Of a stretch of 64,000 nucleotides of DNA, positions 1-9,095 are shown in pieces. A model generated the notes under the pieces. That model did no database searches, was not told the DNA's origin, and worked only from the letters and a program-made list of their open reading frames with translations. This DNA is from Hymenobacter nivis (GTDB lineage Bacteria > Bacteroidota > Bacteroidia > Cytophagales > Hymenobacteraceae): contig NZ_CP029145.1 in assembly GCF_003149515.1 (NCBI RefSeq), forward strand, positions 1,860,001 through 1,924,000, in the 5' to 3' direction. Made by a program: the position numbers and the translations under genes. How positions within the stretch are numbered: position 1 is the stretch's first letter; each line of letters starts with the position of its first letter.

Positions 1-1
1 C

Positions 2-262
2 CTTATCATCGTACTGGGCGTAGAATTGATCGGGTCGATTCGGACCTATTTTCAGGACCACGTTATCAAAACCGACGTGGTATTCCAAGTGGCCATTATC
101 GCCGTGTCGCGGCACGTCATCCAGATGGATTTCGACAAGGCAAACCCCCTCACGCTGCTGGGGCTAGGGTTTCTGGCCATCGCCCTCACTGCAGGCTATT
201 CCATATACCGACGCATCGAGCTGAAGCAACCAAGTGACAATACTTCGGCTGGCAACAACTAA
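2..262 (+). CDS. PsiE-like membrane protein, C-terminal part (5' end outside window)
   Basis: The reading frame is open from the first bases of the window and ends at the TAA at 260-262, so only about 86 C-terminal residues are present. They contain a hydrophobic segment at the very start, the stretch TYFQDHVIKTDVVFQVAIIA, a second hydrophobic helix (LLGLGFLAIALTAGY) and a charged tail. This resembles the last two helices of the phosphate-starvation-inducible PsiE family, small inner-membrane proteins of unknown biochemical role. A TTG at 26 is only an internal codon; the true start lies upstream. The family call is from pattern memory and the missing half could change it. Confidence 0.55.
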   Translation, partial: LIIVLGVELIGSIRTYFQDHVIKTDVVFQVAIIAVSRHVIQMDFDKANPLTLLGLGFLAIALTAGYSIYRRIELKQPSDNTSAGNN

Positions 263-418
263 AACGCTTCCAGGCTACGGGCATCGCATCGGTACACCGG
301 GCGGCGTAAAGGTGGAGTTCATCCAGTCATCAGGTTGGTTGGCAGATTGTGCGAGACTGCGCGCGGTTCGTTAGCGCTGCAAGCCCACAAAAATCTCAGT
401 TAGCACTACACTTTCATT

Positions 419-480
419 GGTAGTTTCAACCAAAAAAGCCGCCCGGATTGCTCCAGGCGGCTTTTTTGGTTGAAACTACC
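419..480. terminator. Bidirectional terminator, perfect 25-bp inverted repeat
   Basis: Arms at 419-443 and 456-480 are perfect reverse complements with a 12-nt loop. An A6 run on one side and T6 run on the other flank a GC stem (GCCGCC/GGCGGC). It sits between the PsiE-like gene (+) and the convergent M3 peptidase gene (-), whose stop overlaps the region just after it, so it can end transcription from both sides. Confidence 0.85.
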
Positions 481-485
481 GTCGT

Positions 486-2228
486 TTACAGCGCCGCCAG
501 TTCCTCGCGCACGAAGTCGGCCAAGGTGCGCAGGTAGTCGGTGCTGAAGTCGAAGCGGATGCCGGCGGCGGCGTAAATCTGGCCGATGGGCGCGGTGTAG
601 CCCAAGGCCAGGGCCCGCTTGTAGGCGGCCAAGCCCTCAGCAGGGTTTTGGCGGTAGTGGCGCCACACAGCAATGGCCCCGAGCTGGGCCATGGCATACT
701 CGATGTAGTAGAACGGCACTTCGTAGAGGTGCAGCTGCTTCTGCCACAGGAAGGGCTTAATGCCTTCGAGCCCGCGCCAGTCCACGGTGCGCTGGTTGAA
801 CTCGTCGAAGATTTCCATCCAGCGCTGGTGGCGCTCGGTTTCGGTGTGCGCCGGGTGCTCATATACCCAGTGCTGAAACTTGTCGATGGTGGCCACCCAG
901 GGGAAGGTTTCGAGCACGCTCTCCAGGTGCGTTTTTTTGGCCCGGCGCAGGTCGGCGGGGTTCTCAAAAAATACGTCCCAGTGGTCCATGCTAATCAGCT
1001 CCATGCTCATCGAAGCCAGCTCGGCTACTTCCGACGGCGGGTGCTTGTCGGCGCCCAGCGCCAGGTGGCGCGTGAGGAAGCTGTGCACGGCGTGGCCGCC
1101 CTCGTGCAGCATCGTAACCACGTCGCGCAGGCTGTTGGTGGCGTTCATGAAAATGAACGGCACGCCGGTTTCATCGAGAGGGTAGTTATAGCCACCGGGG
1201 GCCTTGCCCTTACGGCTTTCCAGGTCGAGCTGGCCCATCTGGCGCATCGTGCGCAGGCAGTCGCCGAGGTACGGGTCGAGGGCCTGGAACACGGCAATGG
1301 TCTTCTCCAGCAGCTCAGCACCGGTGGCGAAGGGGCGCAGTGGCGGCTGGCCGCTGGGGTCCACATCGAGGTCCCAGGGGCGCAGGGCGGGCTGGTTCAG
1401 GTCCTGGCGGCGCTCCAGATCGAGGTCGTCAATCAGCGGCACCACCGTTTCGCGGATGGCGCGGTGGAAGTTGAAGCAGTCCTGCGCCGTGTAGTCGAAC
1501 CGGCCCAGCGCGGCAAACATGTAGTCGCGGAAGTTCTCAAAACCCGCGTTCAGAGCCACCTGGTGGCGCAGGGTCACCAGCTCCGTAAACAGCGCGTCGA
1601 GGCCCTTGGCGTCATGCAGGCGGCGCTGCTGCACGGCGCGCCAGGCGGTTTCGCGCACGGCGCGGTCGGGGCTCTTGAGGCGGTCGGCGGCCTGGGGCAG
1701 GGTCAATTCTTCGCCGTCGAGCGTCACGGTCATGGCCCCGGCGGTGGCAGCGTATTGCTGCTGCTTGGTACTGATTTCGGTTTTCAGCGGGATATTCTCC
1801 GCCCGGTAGATTTCCGAGGCGCGCCGCACCGAGCGCAGAAATACGCCGTAGCGCGCCTGGTCGAGCCCGCCGAGGTAAGGCGAGGCCAGCATTTTCTCAT
1901 TCAGGGCGTGGTCATAAGGAGCCACGCGGGGCTCAATCTCGTTCACGAAGTACTGGAACGCTTCGGAGTGGCCGGCGTCCTGGGTGGCACAGGTCATGCG
2001 GATGTAGCGCCAGGCGAGGTCCTCGCTCAGCACAGCTTCCAGCTCCGAGCGGTCGAGCAGCCAGCGTTCCAGCGCGTCGGCCGAAGCCACGGGCCGGGCC
2101 GCCAGCTCCTGGAAATAAGTTTCCAGCACGGCCCAGTCCGTCACCTGAAAATCTTCGGGTACGTAGTGGCGCGGCGGCCGCTGGGTATCGGTGGCCGAGG
2201 CGGCCGAGGGTTCAGCAAATTGAATCAT
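486..2228 (-). CDS. M3 family oligoendopeptidase (PepF-like)
   Basis: A 580-residue cytoplasmic zinc metallopeptidase that cleaves short peptides. The zinc site HEGGHAVH (HExxH form) lies near residues 373-380, and the downstream glutamate helix (SEVAELASMSMELIS) of M3 peptidases follows. The length matches the usual 560-600 residues of the oligoendopeptidase F group, and there is no signal peptide. The ATG at 2226-2228 is chosen because the next in-frame methionine would remove family-typical N-terminal sequence. It is a single gene, with the terminator at 419-480 on its 3' side and a repeat-filled leader region upstream. Substrate preference cannot be read from the sequence. Confidence 0.9.
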   Translation of the reverse strand: MIQFAEPSAASATDTQRPPRHYVPEDFQVTDWAVLETYFQELAARPVASADALERWLLDRSELEAVLSEDLAWRYIRMTCATQDAGHSEAFQYFVNEIEPRVAPYDHALNEKMLASPYLGGLDQARYGVFLRSVRRASEIYRAENIPLKTEISTKQQQYAATAGAMTVTLDGEELTLPQAADRLKSPDRAVRETAWRAVQQRRLHDAKGLDALFTELVTLRHQVALNAGFENFRDYMFAALGRFDYTAQDCFNFHRAIRETVVPLIDDLDLERRQDLNQPALRPWDLDVDPSGQPPLRPFATGAELLEKTIAVFQALDPYLGDCLRTMRQMGQLDLESRKGKAPGGYNYPLDETGVPFIFMNATNSLRDVVTMLHEGGHAVHSFLTRHLALGADKHPPSEVAELASMSMELISMDHWDVFFENPADLRRAKKTHLESVLETFPWVATIDKFQHWVYEHPAHTETERHQRWMEIFDEFNQRTVDWRGLEGIKPFLWQKQLHLYEVPFYYIEYAMAQLGAIAVWRHYRQNPAEGLAAYKRALALGYTAPIGQIYAAAGIRFDFSTDYLRTLADFVREELAAL

Positions 2229-2650
2229 CAGAAGAAATAGTAGGCGTCGTTGGGGCGCGGGAGGGCTAGGCCGGCGCGGTATGCAATATCCGCAATATTC
2301 AGCAAAATAGGGCCCCGGGACCGAACCGGCGGAGGCCTGCCAACTGCGGCGCGCGCCGAAAAGTTGCCCCGGGGCCCCAGCGCGGTTTTCCAGTTGAGGT
2401 GCACCTTTGCCAAGAATTAAAAATGATGAATTAAAAATGATGAATTAAAAATTTAATAGTCAAATTTTTAATTCATTATTTTAATTCTTGGAGACTTTTA
2501 GTGAAGCTGAGGCGATTTGAGCATTTACTATGGAACAAATTACTGAAATTAAACAGGTTATGATTCATCGCCTATCCGCTAAGTAGCTGCTCCACTAAAA
2601 GTCTCCAAGAATCATCATTTTTAATTCCTGCCGAAGGCTCCGAAACCGCC
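2229..2650. other. Intergenic region with AT-rich repeats and a MITE-like element
   Basis: No convincing gene is present. The part next to the peptidase gene is GC-rich and may hold its promoter. Positions 2411-2482 carry three tandem copies of an AATTAAAAATGATG-like unit, and an inverted version lies at 2612-2628. Between them is the element at 2484-2612. Confidence 0.6.
2484..2612. mobile_element. MITE-like element with 20-bp perfect terminal inverted repeats
   Basis: Positions 2484-2503 and 2593-2612 are perfect inverted repeats (ATTCTTGGAGACTTTTAGTG). The 129-bp unit is AT-richer than its surroundings and holds only an 18-codon ORF (2530-2586, MEQITEIKQVM...). Further inside, GGCGAT at 2510-2515 is also repeated inverted near 2567-2572. 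It looks like a non-autonomous transposon remnant whose parent is not in this window. The tiny ORF could be the start of a lost transposase. Confidence 0.6.
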
Positions 2651-3754
2651 CTAGCCAATCTCAATCACCACGTCGTCGGTTTGGGGGTGGGCCACGCAGG
2701 TGAGGATGTAGCCCTGCTTCAGCTCTGAGTCCGACAGGCCGTCGCGCTCGTCGAGGTGCACCTTGCCGCTCAGGCACTTGCCGCGGCAGGCGGTGCACAC
2801 CCCCGCCTGGCATGAGTACGGTAGATCGATGTCCTGATCGAGGGCGGCGTCGAGGATGGTGATGCCGGCGGGCACGGCCACCACGTACTCGGCCCCTTCG
2901 TACTGCACCGTGACGCGCCGGGTTCCGGCCGGGGCAGCGGCCGCGCTGGCCGACCCGTCGCCGTGCGCGCTGGCCGCCGCCACGGCGGCTTCCTCAAGCG
3001 CACTGGTCGAGGCCGTGAAGCTCTCCCAGTGCACGCGGCTCTCGGGCACGTTCAGCAGGGCAAACGCGGCGCGCGCCTCCGTCATCAGCCCCTCGGGCCC
3101 GCAGAGGAAATACTCAGCCTGCTCGGCCGGAAACTGGTGGCGCTGCTCCAGAATGCGCAGCAGCGTGGTGCGGTTGAGGCGGCCGGTATGCTGGTGGGGG
3201 CCCCCGGGGCGTAGCGGCTGGCTGTACACGTGCTCCACTTGCAGGCGGCCGCGGCTGGCAGCCTCCAGCTGCGCGAGCTGCGCCTGAAAGATGACGTTTT
3301 CCTCGTTGCGGTTGCCGTAAATGAGCAGCACGTGGCTGGCGGACTCACCGTGCAGCACGGCCTTCAGCATGGCCATAAGGGGCGTGATGCCCGAGCCGGC
3401 GCCCACCAGCACCAGCGAGCGGGCGGCCTTGGGGCTGGGCTTGAGGGTGAAGTTGCCGAGCGGGTTCATCACCTCAATTTCCTGGCCTACGCGCACGGTA
3501 TCAAGCAAGTAGTTGCTCATCAGACCGCCCAGCACGCGCTTCACCGTTACGGCCAGGCGCGGGGCCTCGTGCGGGGTGCTGCTGAGCGAGTAGGCGCGGC
3601 GCTCTTTTTTGCCACCGGGCCCGCAGGGCAGAATCAGGGTCAGAAACTGGCCGGGCTGGGCCGCGACGGGCTGCCGATCGGGCCGCTCCAGGTGAATGGT
3701 GATGGCATCGGGGGTTTCCTGGGTCAGCGCAACAACAGTCAGGGTTTGGTACAT
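2651..3754 (-). CDS. FAD/NAD(P)H reductase with C-terminal [2Fe-2S] ferredoxin domain (PaaE-like)
   Basis: A 367-residue electron-transfer protein of the ferredoxin-NADP reductase superfamily fused to a plant-type ferredoxin. The order seen is: an FAD domain with RAYSLSSTP near residue 55, a nucleotide-binding domain with GAGSGITPLMAML and YFLCGPEGLM, an Ala-rich linker near 245-275, then a [2Fe-2S] domain with cysteines spaced C-x4-C-x2-C (SCQAGVCTAC) and a fourth in LTCVAHP. This layout is that of PaaE and related oxygenase reductases. No paaABCD genes are adjacent, so the partner oxygenase is unknown. The frame is open to 3892, but the family-like start is the ATG at 3752-3754 (MYQTLTV). 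Confidence 0.85.
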   Translation of the reverse strand: MYQTLTVVALTQETPDAITIHLERPDRQPVAAQPGQFLTLILPCGPGGKKERRAYSLSSTPHEAPRLAVTVKRVLGGLMSNYLLDTVRVGQEIEVMNPLGNFTLKPSPKAARSLVLVGAGSGITPLMAMLKAVLHGESASHVLLIYGNRNEENVIFQAQLAQLEAASRGRLQVEHVYSQPLRPGGPHQHTGRLNRTTLLRILEQRHQFPAEQAEYFLCGPEGLMTEARAAFALLNVPESRVHWESFTASTSALEEAAVAAASAHGDGSASAAAAPAGTRRVTVQYEGAEYVVAVPAGITILDAALDQDIDLPYSCQAGVCTACRGKCLSGKVHLDERDGLSDSELKQGYILTCVAHPQTDDVVIEIG

Positions 3755-3919
3755 TTCAGTAGAGGGGATAGAAAAAAGGAAAGCGGCGGCCGGGAGAGGG
3801 TAGCCGGGCTGGCGGCCCCCTGCGGGGCGGCCGGCCAGCGGCGCAGAACCAAGGCCCAAAGGTAACTTGCCACGGCCCCAGGGGTTTTCCACCGGGGCCC
3901 CCGCGCCAAAATTTTGCCC

Positions 3920-4606
3920 ATGCCTACTCCTTTCCTCCGCGCCCTGGCGCTGGTCCCGGCCGCGCCGGTGGTGCCCATGCTCCTGGGGGCCCCCAGCGCC
4001 GCCCGCCTCGATTTCACCGCCGCCAACACCCTACTCACCCCCGAAGCCCTGCGCGACACGCCCGCCTTCGACGCCCTGGTGCAGCAGTTACTGGCCGCTC
4101 AGCACGCCGTCACCGGCCTCGGCGGCTACCTCGAAAACCGCGTTATCTATCGCCGCAGCGCCCATTTTGGGGCGGCCGAGGGGGCCCGCTCCCTGCACCT
4201 GGGCGTGGATGTGTGGGTGCCCGCCGGCACGCCCGTGGCCGCGCCGCTGCCCGCCACCATCCACAGCCTGGCCGACAACAACAACTTCGGCGACTACGGC
4301 CCGACCGTCATTTTGCAGCACGAGCTGGCCGGCACCGTTTTTTACAGCCTCTACGGCCACCTGGGCCGGGCCGAATGGCAACACCTGCGCCCCGGCCAGG
4401 CCCTGGCCGCCGGCGAAACCTTCGCCACCGTGGGGCCCTATCCCGAAAACGGCGACTGGCCCCCGCACCTGCACTTCCAGCTGATGCTGAACCTGCAAGG
4501 CCGCCAAGGCGACTTCCCCGGCGTGGCCCGGCCCGACCAGCGGGACCACTGGGCCGTCCTTTGCCCCGATCCGAATTTGCTGCTGCGCTCGCCTCTGCTA
4601 ATGTAG
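3920..4606 (+). CDS. M23-family metallopeptidase (LytM-like)
   Basis: A 228-residue protein with the LytM zinc site: H93 and D97 in SLHLGVDVW, H147 in LYGHLG and H183/H185 in PPHLHF. These peptidases cut peptide crosslinks in peptidoglycan. The first 25 residues are hydrophobic and Ala/Pro-rich but do not make a clear signal peptide, so export is uncertain. The ATG at 3920 is preferred over the TTG at 3914. It is divergent from the reductase gene, with about 165 bp between start codons. The GC-rich hairpin after the stop (about 4607-4642) may be its terminator. Confidence 0.8.
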   Translation: MPTPFLRALALVPAAPVVPMLLGAPSAARLDFTAANTLLTPEALRDTPAFDALVQQLLAAQHAVTGLGGYLENRVIYRRSAHFGAAEGARSLHLGVDVWVPAGTPVAAPLPATIHSLADNNNFGDYGPTVILQHELAGTVFYSLYGHLGRAEWQHLRPGQALAAGETFATVGPYPENGDWPPHLHFQLMLNLQGRQGDFPGVARPDQRDHWAVLCPDPNLLLRSPLLM

Positions 4607-4655
4607 CGCCGGGCGGCCGGCGAAAAGCCGGCAGCCCGGCCCAGCCTCATCGTTT

Positions 4656-5873
4656 TTAATCGAACTTGATGGCCACCACGGGCTTGATGCGCGATATTAG
4701 GTACGTGGGAATAAGGATGGCCAGCAGCGTGGTGCCGAAGGTGGCCACGTTGAGGACGAGCAACACTTTGAAGTCCCAGAAAATCGGCACCCGGTCCATG
4801 TAGTAGTTCTCGGGGTCGAGTGGGATAACCTTGAAAAAGTACTGGATGGCGCAGAAGCCCAGCCCCACCGCATTGCCGATGAGCATGCCGCGCACCGTAA
4901 GCGAGAGGCCCCGGAAGAAGAACATCTGCCGGATTTGGTTGTCCGTTGCGCCCAGCGCCTTCAGCACGCCAATCATATTGGTGCGCTCCAAAATCATGAT
5001 AAAAATGGTAGCCACCATGTTGAACGTGGCCACGAAGATAATGAGCAGCAAGAAGATAATGACGTTGCGGTTGAGTAGTTGCAGCCAGTCAAACAGCTGG
5101 GCGTACTGCTCGGTAATCTTGTCAATTTTCAGGTCGTAGGGCAGCGCTTCGTAGAGCTGGTCGGCGGTGCGGTCGAGGCGCTTGAAGTCCTTGAGCACCA
5201 CTTCCAGGCCACCCACCAGCGAGTCGGGCCAGGCGTTCAGCTCCCGAATCTGGCGGATGTCGCCCACCACGTAAGCCTCGTCGAACTCGTCGAGCCCGGT
5301 CTGGTAAATGCCGCTCACCCGGAAGCGCCGGATGCGTGGCGGGTTCTGAATGAAGTAGAACAGCGCCTCGCTGCCCACCTTGAGGTTCAGCTTGTTGGCC
5401 ATCTTGCGTGAGAGCAGCACGTCGGTGCTGGCCGAGTCGGCGGGAAAGTGCAGGAACTCGCCCGCCACCAGGTTTTGGCGCATGGGCGACTGGCCTTCCC
5501 GCTCGTCGATGCCCTTCACCACCACGCCCAGCACCTCGTCGGGGGTTTTGATGATGGCCGTTTTGTAGGCATAGGCCTGCACCGTTTTCACCTGCGAAAA
5601 CTGGTGTAGGCGCTTCTCGACGGATGGCCCCCCGATGGGCGCCACTTCGAGCGAATTATTCGTGTCGTAGCGCGACACCTGAAGGTGGGCCCCAAACGAA
5701 AAAATCTTGCCCTGAATCTCGTGGCGGAACCCTTGCAGGATGGCAAACGACACAATCATCACGCCCAACCCCATGGCGATGCTGATGATGGCTATTTTTG
5801 TGACCGACGAAGTGAAGGAGCCGGAATCGGCCCCGCCGTCGATTTTGTGCGATATGTAGCGGGCAACGTTCAT
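4656..5873 (-). CDS. FtsX/LolE-type ABC transporter permease
   Basis: A 405-residue inner-membrane protein with the LolC/LolE/FtsX layout: one N-terminal helix (near residues 25-50), a roughly 220-residue periplasmic domain, then three C-terminal helices. The conserved cytoplasmic loop reads IGVLKALGATDNQIRQMF. Such permeases pair with a LolD-like ATPase to move lipoproteins or to drive periplasmic work. No ATPase gene is next to it, so it must use one encoded elsewhere. The frame is open to 6179, but the ATG at 5871-5873 (MNVARYISHKI) is the family-typical start. The first 83 bases separate it from the divergent NamZ-like gene. Confidence 0.85.
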   Translation of the reverse strand: MNVARYISHKIDGGADSGSFTSSVTKIAIISIAMGLGVMIVSFAILQGFRHEIQGKIFSFGAHLQVSRYDTNNSLEVAPIGGPSVEKRLHQFSQVKTVQAYAYKTAIIKTPDEVLGVVVKGIDEREGQSPMRQNLVAGEFLHFPADSASTDVLLSRKMANKLNLKVGSEALFYFIQNPPRIRRFRVSGIYQTGLDEFDEAYVVGDIRQIRELNAWPDSLVGGLEVVLKDFKRLDRTADQLYEALPYDLKIDKITEQYAQLFDWLQLLNRNVIIFLLLIIFVATFNMVATIFIMILERTNMIGVLKALGATDNQIRQMFFFRGLSLTVRGMLIGNAVGLGFCAIQYFFKVIPLDPENYYMDRVPIFWDFKVLLVLNVATFGTTLLAILIPTYLISRIKPVVAIKFD

Positions 5874-5955
5874 GCAGTGCCGTAAAGCTACGCAGATTGC
5901 GCACCCCCGAACCCGGAATTTTCGCTTTTTACCGCAAAAGAACGCCCCTCCCGCC

Positions 5956-7176
5956 ATGCCCAGCCCCACTTTGCTTCCCTCCCTGGCGCTGCTGCTGGCG
6001 CTGCGCACCTGCTCCGCGGCGCCGGGCCCCCATGCGGCCCAGCCGGCAGCCAGGGCCCCGGGGGCCCCCGCGCCGGCCGGCCCGGTAGTGGGCGCCGCCC
6101 GGCTGGCCCAGTACCTGCCGCTGCTGCAAGGCAAGCGCGTGGGCCTGGTCGTCAACCAATCGAGCCGCGTAGGCAACACCTATTTAGTGGACACGCTGCG
6201 CAGCCGTGGCGTGAACGTGACGGCCATTTTCGCGCCCGAGCACGGCTTCCGCGGTGAAGCGGCCGACGGCGCTACCATCCAGGACGGGCGCGATGCCCGC
6301 AGCGGCGTGCCCGTGCGCTCGGTGTACGGCAAAACCAAGAAGCCCACCCCCGCAATGCTGGCTGACGTGGACGTGCTAATCTTTGACATTCAGGACGTGG
6401 GGGCCCGGTTCTATACCTTCATCAGCACGCTGCACCTGGTGATGGAAGCCGCCGCCGAGCAGAACAAAGCCGTCATCGTGCTCGACCGGCCCAACCCCAA
6501 CGGCACCGCCGTGGACGGCCCCGTGCGCGAGCCCGCTTTCGTTTCGTTCGTGGCCCAAGACCCGCTGCCCATCGCCCACGGCCTCACGGTGGGCGAGCTG
6601 GCTGGCATGATTAACGGAGAAAAGTGGCTGGCCGGCGGCCGGCGCTGCCGCCTCACGGTGGTGCCGCTGGGCCCCGGCTACACCCACGCCACGCCCTACG
6701 CCCTGCCTGTGCGCCCCTCGCCCAACCTGCCCACGCCCCACGCCGTGGCCCTCTACCCCACCGTGTGCCTGTTTGAGGGCACCAACGTGAGCGTGGGCCG
6801 CGGCACCGATTTCCCGTTTGAGGCCATTGGGGGCCCCGCGCAGCCGGCCAGCCGGCCGTTCTCGTTCATCCCGCGGCCCAACGCCGGCTCGCCCACCCCA
6901 CCGCTCAACGGCCAGCGCTGCTACGGGCTGGATTTGCGCGGGGCCCCGGTGCCGCCCACCGGCTTCTCGGTGCAGTACCTGCTCGATTTTTATAAACAAA
7001 GCACCGACAAGGAGCATTTCTTCACCAAGTATTTCGAGCAGCTCAGCGGCACGCCGGCCCTGCGCCAGCAAATCATCGCCGGCAAAACCGAAGCCGAAAT
7101 CCGCACCTCCTGGGAGCCCAGGCTGGGCCAGTTTAAGCAGTTGCGCCGGAAGTATTTGCTGTATCCCGAGCGGTGA
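5956..7176 (+). CDS. DUF1343 / NamZ-like exo-beta-N-acetylmuramidase
   Basis: About 406 residues. The body matches the DUF1343 family: GKRVGLVVNQSSR near residue 55, FAPEHGFRGEA, FDIQDVGARFYT, LDRPNPNG and FEGTNVSVGRGTDFPF. Members characterised in other Bacteroidota (NamZ, glycoside hydrolase family 171) remove terminal N-acetylmuramic acid from peptidoglycan fragments for recycling. The N-terminus is a hydrophobic signal (LLLALRTC) followed by a Pro/Ala-rich linker. The cysteine could be a lipidation site, although the lipobox is imperfect. The start chosen is the ATG at 5956. A structured repeat lies 27 bp after the stop, before fmt. Confidence 0.85.
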   Translation: MPSPTLLPSLALLLALRTCSAAPGPHAAQPAARAPGAPAPAGPVVGAARLAQYLPLLQGKRVGLVVNQSSRVGNTYLVDTLRSRGVNVTAIFAPEHGFRGEAADGATIQDGRDARSGVPVRSVYGKTKKPTPAMLADVDVLIFDIQDVGARFYTFISTLHLVMEAAAEQNKAVIVLDRPNPNGTAVDGPVREPAFVSFVAQDPLPIAHGLTVGELAGMINGEKWLAGGRRCRLTVVPLGPGYTHATPYALPVRPSPNLPTPHAVALYPTVCLFEGTNVSVGRGTDFPFEAIGGPAQPASRPFSFIPRPNAGSPTPPLNGQRCYGLDLRGAPVPPTGFSVQYLLDFYKQSTDKEHFFTKYFEQLSGTPALRQQIIAGKTEAEIRTSWEPRLGQFKQLRRKYLLYPER

Positions 7177-7203
7177 TTCATCATCTAACCAACGCTAAAA
7201 AGA

Positions 7204-7293
7204 CCGTCGTGCAGAGCGCAGCATCTCTACCGCGTAAGTAATCGATTGGATTACTGCCGCAGTAGAGTTGCTTCGCTGCGCTCTGCATGACGG
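7204..7293. repeat. Dispersed hairpin repeat, copy 1
   Basis: A member of the six-copy family described in the findings. Left arm 7204-7230 and right arm 7262-7293 are inverted, with core words GCATCTCTAC and GTAGAG.TGCTTCGCTGCG. The left arm has lost five bases (GAAGC) relative to other copies, so the stem has a bulge. It lies between the NamZ-like gene and fmt, both on the + strand. Confidence 0.75.
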
Positions 7294-7326
7294 CTTTATT
7301 TCATTCATTGGTCTTTCCAATATCCT

Positions 7327-8247
7327 ATGCTGAACATCATTTTCATGGGTACGCCCGACTTTGCGGTGGCCACCCTGGAGGCGCTGCTGGGCTGGCCCGG
7401 CGGCCAGGTGGTAGCCGTTGTCACGGCCCCCGACCGGCCCGCGGGGCGCGGCCGCCAGCTCCAGGCTTCGGCCGTAAAGGCCGCCGCCGCGGGCCACGGC
7501 CTGCCCGTGCTGCAACCCACCAACCTGAAATCGCCCGATTTTCAGGCCGAGTTAAGAAGCTACGGCGCTGATTTGCAGGTGGTGGTGGCGTTCCGGATGC
7601 TGCCCGAGGCGGTATGGGCCATGCCGCGGCTGGGCAGCATCAACATCCACGCCTCGCTGCTGCCGCAGTACCGCGGGGCGGCGCCCATCAACTGGGCACT
7701 CATCCGGGGCGAAACGGAAACCGGCGTGAGCAGCTTCTTTTTGCGCCACGAAATCGACACCGGCGACCTGATTTTTCAGGACCGCGTGGCCATCGCGCCG
7801 GAAGACGATTTTGGCACACTTTACACCAAGCTCAAGCACGCCGGGGCCCTGCTGGCCCGCCGCTCGGTGGAGGCCCTGGCCGCCGGCACCGCCCCCAGCC
7901 TGCCCCAGCAAATGGGCGGCGACCTGCGCCCGGCCCCCAAAATCCAGAAGGAAACCGGCCGGCTCGACTTCACCCAGTCGGCCGTCGATTTGGTGAACCT
8001 GGTGCGTGGCCTCGCGCCCACGCCCGCGGCCTTCGCGCCGCTGCCCGACGGCCACATCCTCAAGATATTCCGCGCCGGGGCCCTACCCGCCGGCTCGGAG
8101 GAAGCGCCCGGCACCTGGGCCACCGACGGCCGCCGCTACCTGCGCGTGCGCGCCGCCGACGGCTGGCTCGACCTGCTCGACGTACAGGCCGAAGGCAAAA
8201 AGCGCCTGGGCGTGGAGGAGTTTTTAAGGGGCAACAAAGTCATTTAA
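7327..8247 (+). CDS. fmt: Methionyl-tRNA formyltransferase
   Basis: A 306-residue cytoplasmic enzyme that formylates the methionine on initiator tRNA using 10-formyl-tetrahydrofolate. The start MLNIIFMGTPDFA, the hydrolase/formyltransferase signature around SLLPQYRGAAPINW with the catalytic-type asparagine, and the C-terminal tRNA-binding domain (residues about 205-306) are all present. The length is normal. It is followed after 129 bp by a dihydrofolate reductase gene, so two folate-linked enzymes stand in a row, though the AT-rich gap suggests they may be transcribed separately. Confidence 0.95.
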   Translation: MLNIIFMGTPDFAVATLEALLGWPGGQVVAVVTAPDRPAGRGRQLQASAVKAAAAGHGLPVLQPTNLKSPDFQAELRSYGADLQVVVAFRMLPEAVWAMPRLGSINIHASLLPQYRGAAPINWALIRGETETGVSSFFLRHEIDTGDLIFQDRVAIAPEDDFGTLYTKLKHAGALLARRSVEALAAGTAPSLPQQMGGDLRPAPKIQKETGRLDFTQSAVDLVNLVRGLAPTPAAFAPLPDGHILKIFRAGALPAGSEEAPGTWATDGRRYLRVRAADGWLDLLDVQAEGKKRLGVEEFLRGNKVI

Positions 8248-8376
8248 CAACGAACATTTATCATTTAACAACTGCTGGGCAATTAAACTTTTACCCGACT
8301 TACCAGTACGCTTAGATGACTTATGCCGACTGTTTTTGACCGTATTGCTTGTTTAATATTAATTAATAACTGTTAA

Positions 8377-8874
8377 ATGACAATGGTAGCATTGGTAGTG
8401 GCCGTGGCCGACAACGACGTAATCGGCCGCGCCGGGCAGCTGCCCTGGGGCCGGATGAAAACTGATTTGCAGCATTTCAAGGCCCTCACTCTGGGCCATC
8501 CGGTGGTGATGGGCCGCAAAACCTATGACAGCATCGGCCGGGCCCTGCCGGGCCGCCCCAACCTGGTAGTGACGCGCCAAGCCGGTTGGGCTGCGCCCGG
8601 CTGTGAGGCCGTGGCGTCGGTACTGGGGGCCCTGGCCCGCGCCCAAGAGCTTGATAGCGAGCTGGTATGCGTCATCGGCGGCGGCGAGATATACCGCGAG
8701 GCCCTGAACGCGGCCGATATGGTGCATCTCACCGAAGTGCACCACGCCTTCGAGGGCGATGCCACGTTCCCCGCCCTCTCCCCCACCGCGTGGCGCGAGG
8801 AAACCCGCGAGCGGCACGAAGCCGATGCCGATAATCCCTACGCCTTCAGCTTCGTGACGCTCCGCCGCCGCTGA
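8377..8874 (+). CDS. folA: Dihydrofolate reductase
   Basis: A 165-residue enzyme that reduces dihydrofolate to tetrahydrofolate with NADPH. The family pattern is clear: VAVADNDVIGRAGQLPW near residue 10-25, GHPVVMGRKTYDSIG for cofactor binding, LPGRPNLVVTR, and VIGGGEIYREAL near residue 100. The ATG at 8377 is used; a second ATG (8383) two codons later is equally possible. The upstream gap is AT-rich (8248-8376) with runs of TTAATAATT and likely holds the promoter. A hairpin repeat lies downstream. Confidence 0.95.
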   Translation: MTMVALVVAVADNDVIGRAGQLPWGRMKTDLQHFKALTLGHPVVMGRKTYDSIGRALPGRPNLVVTRQAGWAAPGCEAVASVLGALARAQELDSELVCVIGGGEIYREALNAADMVHLTEVHHAFEGDATFPALSPTAWREETRERHEADADNPYAFSFVTLRRR

Positions 8875-8925
8875 CGCTTTTGGTTACTGGTTGTTCGTTG
8901 GCAGGATTTAGGGCCCCGGGCGGTG

Positions 8926-9040
8926 GGCACTGGGCCGTCGTGCTGAGCGCAGCCGAAGCATCTCTACCGCAGCAATAAAGCATGATTTAGTCAACGGTAG
9001 AGATGCTTCGGCTGCGTTCAGCACGACGGCCTGGGTGCCC
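8926..9040. repeat. Dispersed hairpin repeat, copy 2
   Basis: Arms 8934-8969 and 8995-9030 pair over about 36 bases with one G-T difference. An outer imperfect repeat (GGGCAC..GGCCGTCG) extends it to about 8926-9040. It sits between folA and the acetyltransferase gene, about 55 bp before the latter's start. Confidence 0.85.
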
Positions 9041-9095
9041 TATACCACCTGGGGGCCCTGAATATCGCCAATGGACAACTAGCAGCCAGCAACGC

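Noticed and set aside
648..2240. 530-codon open frame on the + strand opposite the M3 peptidase
   Set aside because: It mirrors the codons of the clear peptidase gene, has a His/Val/Gln-rich biased composition and no family features; it is a GC-rich shadow frame.
2530..2586. 18-codon ORF inside the MITE
   Set aside because: Too short, no start context; at most a remnant of a transposase beginning.
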